Notes under the pieces: model-generated
The model's database searches: none
Seen by the model: the letters and a program-made list of their open reading frames with translations, nothing else
What the model was told of the DNA's origin: nothing
Program-made: the position numbers and the translations under genes
In this document: piece after piece, positions 60,433 to 64,000 of the stretch
Position numbering within the stretch: the first letter of the stretch is position 1
How the letters are laid out: each line of letters opens with the position of its first letter
Assembly (NCBI GenBank): GCA_015501585.1
Contig: JADNRY010000012.1
Span: forward strand, 434,001-498,000
Length of the DNA stretch: 64,000 nucleotides
Reading direction: 5' to 3'
DNA from: Rhodocollybia butyracea
Lineage: Eukaryota; Basidiomycota; Agaricomycetes; Agaricales; Omphalotaceae

Positions 60433-62940
60433 CTCTATAGATTATTGATGCGATAAAGTCCCGGCAATTATTATCAAGTCAGGGTTATCGGAACTGAGTA
60501 CTAAGCGCTTAGTACTCAGTTCCGATAACCCTGACTTGATAATAAAGCGCTGAGCTCCGAGATAATCGTCCTGCCTTTCGCCCCGGCGTTATTTTGGAAC
60601 TTCTAGGTATGTAACATTGCAGAATGGTGAGCTATCCTTTTTTTAAGACCGAGCATGCTTTATTCAAAGGCTTTACCTCATGCAACCTCATGCACTCGCA
60701 CACTTTTGAGTACCCATGCACCGAGAATTCGAAACGCCCGCTGCTGAGCGAGATTTGTCTTTGGAGGCATGCTTAGCTGAGAGACTTTGAGGGTTTTTTA
60801 CGTGCTCATGCCCTGGAAATGCAAGGAACGGGCTACGCGTATTTCTTTCTTTTATTTAACACGTTCTTTTTTTCTTTCCTCTTTGTTTCAAACCAACTAA
60901 TCCATCGACATCTGCAATCTCAGATGTTCGTCAAGTCCTTTCATATCTCAGTCCGATGCAAAAGGATTTTGACTTCTCCAGTGCCTCACCCATGCAATTT
61001 TGACTGAAGCCCGCATGACAACCTCAACAAAACAACAGGCTTTCTGTCACCTAATATCAGTCCTCGGGCGCCGTCACCTCTCTACATCCAGCCCTTCTTC
61101 ACCGCCGTCACTAACATCTCTCCTTCCGATGCTATAATCCACCAGTTCAGTATAATGGGTAGTAGTCCCGATGCTCAAGAAACATATTCCAATGTTGATA
61201 AGTGTTCATCTTATCTGCACTCACTACCGCTATGCTTTCGCACCTCGTTACCTTCATTCCTTGGTTTTTTTCTTTTTTTTTTTTGCTGGCACCTTCTCTC
61301 ACAGTCGTCGTCTGTGGAATGGAGAGCACTTTAAACTGCTAGGGGAAGATTCAGCTAAAGACGTTCGTATTGACTGATGTTCGTATTGACCGACATGCGG
61401 GTAACAACATGACTGGTAGGAGAGCAGCCTGGTGAATATCCACGTTTGAAAGTTGCGATACATATCACATAGTTATGTACATAGACATGGAATATATCTG
61501 ATTGCCTTTTTCTCTCTGTAAAAAGCATGAATTTGCGCATAAGAATGCCTTGAAGAGTTTACAGCGGAGTGCGGCCCGCCGCTCCGATACTTGACCTCAA
61601 TGCTCGCGACGTTGAGCAAGGTCAATCTAAGAAGTTTTAGGTTGTTTTTTTACTGTAGCTATCTTCTACTAAGTGTAACGAGCTAGTGTAGATAAGTTAT
61701 ATTGCATCGCTTCGCATATGCTTGAGATACAGCTGTTCGAACCTTTAACACAAACTGCCACTGCAAATGTGGCAGTCTTCGCTACACTTTTCAACCTTGT
61801 AAATTTAAGTAGATATAAAACTCATGCCACATTATAGATACAACTGTAAAGAGTCCTCGAAGCTAGCTAAATCCTCTACATGTGAATTATTTCACTAGAA
61901 ATCGTGCCCGAAATACTCAATTTTACTAAATGTCAAGGCCAATATCCATACATGTAGGCCGCAAGAGGCTACAAAATTTCAGATTTGCAGTTAAGTTGTC
62001 TGTATTTCCTTCTTTATAATTCAGATATGTTTTATTTGGCATCCAAGCAGTAGTTCTAGAGTATGTTCAGCTTTATCACCTTTTGAAGTGCAGAGCAAGC
62101 ACAACTAAAGTAATAAATAAAGTGACTACATAATTAAGTAGGAGTAAAGCATAGCAGCATAGTAGAAGTAGTGCGCCTGCGGTACATGAGCCAATACCTT
62201 ACAAGCTTCAATGGCGGGGGTTTAGGCGCATGCCGACTGATGGTGGCGGGAAGTCTTCATTAAGCGCCCACTGACCGTTTTCGAAGAATCGAAATGCATC
62301 GCACACTTTTAATCATTACTTCAATAGAGAGTGCCACCAGCTGGTTGCTCTCCAGAAATATTATTTAGAGCACTCTGCAATTGTCCTGAGGCCTTCAAAA
62401 CTAGTAAAATCTTGACTGTAGCTTCCGTTGAGGGGTTGTACCTCCCAACTTACTGCTCGGTGCTGCCGCCCACGCAGCCCGGCACTGATGTATGAGCATA
62501 GAATTCCTTGGCTTGCCTGTGTCCATGGTGTCAACTTAGAACATAAATTGAATGTGAATTGGCACAGAAAGTTGGGTGGACTGTGCATGCAAAACCCGAT
62601 GAACACTTGTATTCCATAGACCCAATGACACGCTGCTGGCATACACTCATTTTTGGTTTATGGGCAGCGAACACTGTGAGAGGAGCGGTCCAGGAGATAA
62701 ATAGCGGGACGGGAAGGCACTATGGAACTAGTGCGCCTGGGTAGGTGAAGAGTCGAAGACGGCGGGATCTGTGCAGGGGCTGCAATTAACGATGACAAGG
62801 CGGGACCGCAGGCGGGCAGTGTTCAATAACAATAAGCGAGCTCAAGCCTGCTCAGGTTGAGCACTGAGTTCTCTTGGCAAATTGATGTAATTATTTGCTG
62901 AAACATTGTTGTACCGGTTTTACGTAGCTTACATGAAGGT
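60433..62940. other. Interior of the TIR element, no gene recognised
   Basis: 2.5 kb with many stops and T-rich tracts. Several ORFs of 60-93 codons show no domain. The only notable structure is the 78-bp palindrome near its left side. Confidence 0.5.
60469..60546. repeat. 78-bp perfect palindrome
   Basis: The sequence is symmetric about the centre of AAGCGCTT at 60507/60508, with no spacer (arms of 39 bp including TCAAGTCAGGGTTATCGGAA). It could form a cruciform or an RNA hairpin. Confidence 0.95.
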
Positions 62941-63340
62941 CCTGTGGACTCTAACCTTATCCAAAATAACTGGAATTATTCACAGAAATACTCGCAATGT
63001 AGGGAAAGTCTCAAATCCAGGGGAGGGGGCCTGGCATGTGGGGCCCATCTTACCAGGCTTGCATCTATTGATTGGTGTGATGACGAGGTGGTGCTCAAAT
63101 ATTAATACATTATATATAGTCTTTTTTGGGCTAGCTACCATCCCAGAAATTGCCTGAATAGGCCCGTAAATAACCTATTTTCGTCCAGCCACCCAAAAGC
63201 TGCAACGAACAAGTCACATGACCTCATCAAATGCGAACACAGAGGGATTAAAATGCCCCTACACTCTTACTGTACAGTAGCTTACTGGGTTTATTATCAT
63301 AATCTCCACAACAGGTACTGGGGGTATTTAAATAATGCTA

Positions 63341-64000
63341 CAGTCGAATAGCTCACAATGAATGTACTCACTATGAATAAATCTCATAATGAATGAAATT
63401 TTGGCGAAACCAAGTCGGTTCCCCGCCAAATGGGCACTAAAATGAATAGTGAATAATGAATAGCCATTTTCGGCGTATTATTCATTGTTAGATAACTATT
63501 TTAGCAATAAATTATTGTTTCAGCAGGCCAAACGGGCTAATCTCAGTGCTAAAAATTGATTTACGTTGTATGTAGGAGCGGAGACTACCTGGCGGACTAT
63601 TTTCAGCAGCTATTTTATCCTTACTATGCCTTTGGAGACCAAGAAACGAGCAGTTCGGACAAACACAGCACCCTACACAAAAAAAACCCGTGGTCCTTCA
63701 ACCAAAAATGCTCCCAAAACAACAGCAAAAAAGGCTTCTGATGAAAGGAAGTCACAGCTCACTCTCTACGACAAGCTACAGATCCTCGAATACTGCAGTA
63801 AACACCCTGATCACTCACAAGAGCGAATTACTGGATATTTTGCCACCCAACCTGACTCTCTTGGTGGAAAACTTCTGTTTTCTCAACCAACCCTTTCTCG
63901 TATAGTAAAGAACAAGGAAGAGCTTGAGAACCAGGCTGCTCAAAATCCTACAGCCCTGTCATCGAAAAAGGCTCGAGTAGTCACTGAGCCTGAAGTGGAG
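63341..64000 (+). mobile_element. Pogo-like element, left end
   Basis: It starts CAGTCGAATAGCTCACAATG directly after a TA (63339-63340), as pogo/Tigger elements do. Near-repeats of CTCACTATGAATAAATCTCA and CTCATAATGAATG follow. The right end is outside the window. Confidence 0.6.
63626..64000 (+). CDS. Pogo/CENP-B-type transposase, N-terminal part
   Basis: An open frame of 125 codons starts MPLETKKRAVRTNTAP and runs off the window. A basic head is followed by LTLYDKLQILEYCSKHPD, then HSQERITGYFATQPDSLG and FSQPTLSRIVKNKEEL. This is the N-terminal HTH (psq/CENP-B-N type) that binds the terminal repeats in pogo-family transposases. A second CENP-B HTH and a DDE_1 domain are expected beyond base 64000. 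No stop or frame break is seen, and the promoter-proximal TIR is present, so this copy may be young. Confidence 0.8.
   Translation, partial: MPLETKKRAVRTNTAPYTKKTRGPSTKNAPKTTAKKASDERKSQLTLYDKLQILEYCSKHPDHSQERITGYFATQPDSLGGKLLFSQPTLSRIVKNKEELENQAAQNPTALSSKKARVVTEPEVE

Larger units (their letters stand above)
57451..63341. mobile_element. Non-autonomous element with 251-bp identical TIRs, inserted in copia pol
   Basis: 57451-57701 and 63091-63341 are reverse complements with no difference or indel that I could find (start GTAGCATTATTTAAATACCC). The pairing then continues, with more differences, between 60282-60432 and 62941-63090. The left TIR is therefore about 400 bp, split by a 2,580-bp palindromic block. 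The middle (60433-62940) has no domain-bearing ORF. The exact outer end and target duplication are unclear because a pogo-like element starts at the last bases of the right terminus. Confidence 0.8.

Overview
The window is nuclear DNA of a filamentous basidiomycete, most likely an agaricomycete mushroom. Genes carry many short (about 50-65 bp) GT-AG introns with CTRAY-like branch sites. The gene families are fungal: MED13, a Mrs6-type Rab escort protein, an SLMAP/Far9-type FHA protein, a Gar2/nucleolin and actin. The transposon families (agaric LINE, Ty1/copia, PIF/Harbinger, Tc1/mariner, pogo) also fit.

Two gene-dense islands are separated and followed by transposon-dense blocks. Island 1 (1-19,000) holds, in order: a MYND zinc-finger protein (-, cut by the window edge), a Rab escort protein (-), a long coiled-coil protein (+), a phosducin-like protein (+), a small bZIP factor (-), a gene-poor 2 kb, and the 2,165-residue Mediator kinase-module subunit MED13 (-). 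Island 2 (41,500-52,300) holds: a nucleolin/Gar2-like protein (+), a tail-anchored FHA/coiled-coil protein of the SLMAP/Far9 family (-), a divergent coiled-coil/low-complexity protein (+) whose ATG is only 24 bp away, and actin (-). I rebuilt exon structures by hand. For the Rab escort protein, phosducin-like protein, bZIP, MED13, nucleolin, the 907-residue protein and actin, the exon sums are exact multiples of three. Actin comes out at 375 residues and contains a 6-nt micro-exon.

The first repeat block (19,682-41,340) contains a 2.07-kb PIF/Harbinger-like element with two convergent genes. It is followed by a cluster of small terminal-inverted-repeat elements, then a Tc1/mariner-like element (26,272-36,384, TA target site) that carries a transposase and a convergent second gene. 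That element is itself split by three LTR-like 1.9-kb repeats. A decayed LINE follows, interrupted by a foldback element and by a 516-bp solo LTR with a perfect 5-bp target duplication.

The second repeat block (52,856-64,000) contains two small elements, a 5'-truncated LINE and a copia element that has lost reverse transcriptase. In the place where RT should be sits an element with 251-bp identical terminal inverted repeats. Inside its left terminus lies a 2.59-kb palindrome whose 1,151-bp arms show no mismatch in the stretches compared. A pogo-like transposase gene begins exactly at a TA in that element's right terminus and runs off the window.

The housekeeping genes act in unrelated processes (prenylation of Rab GTPases, G-protein beta-gamma folding, RNA polymerase II regulation, ribosome biogenesis, STRIPAK signalling, cytoskeleton), so no operon-like logic is expected. 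The most unusual material is the nested palindromic element at 57,451-63,341 and the two-gene transposons.
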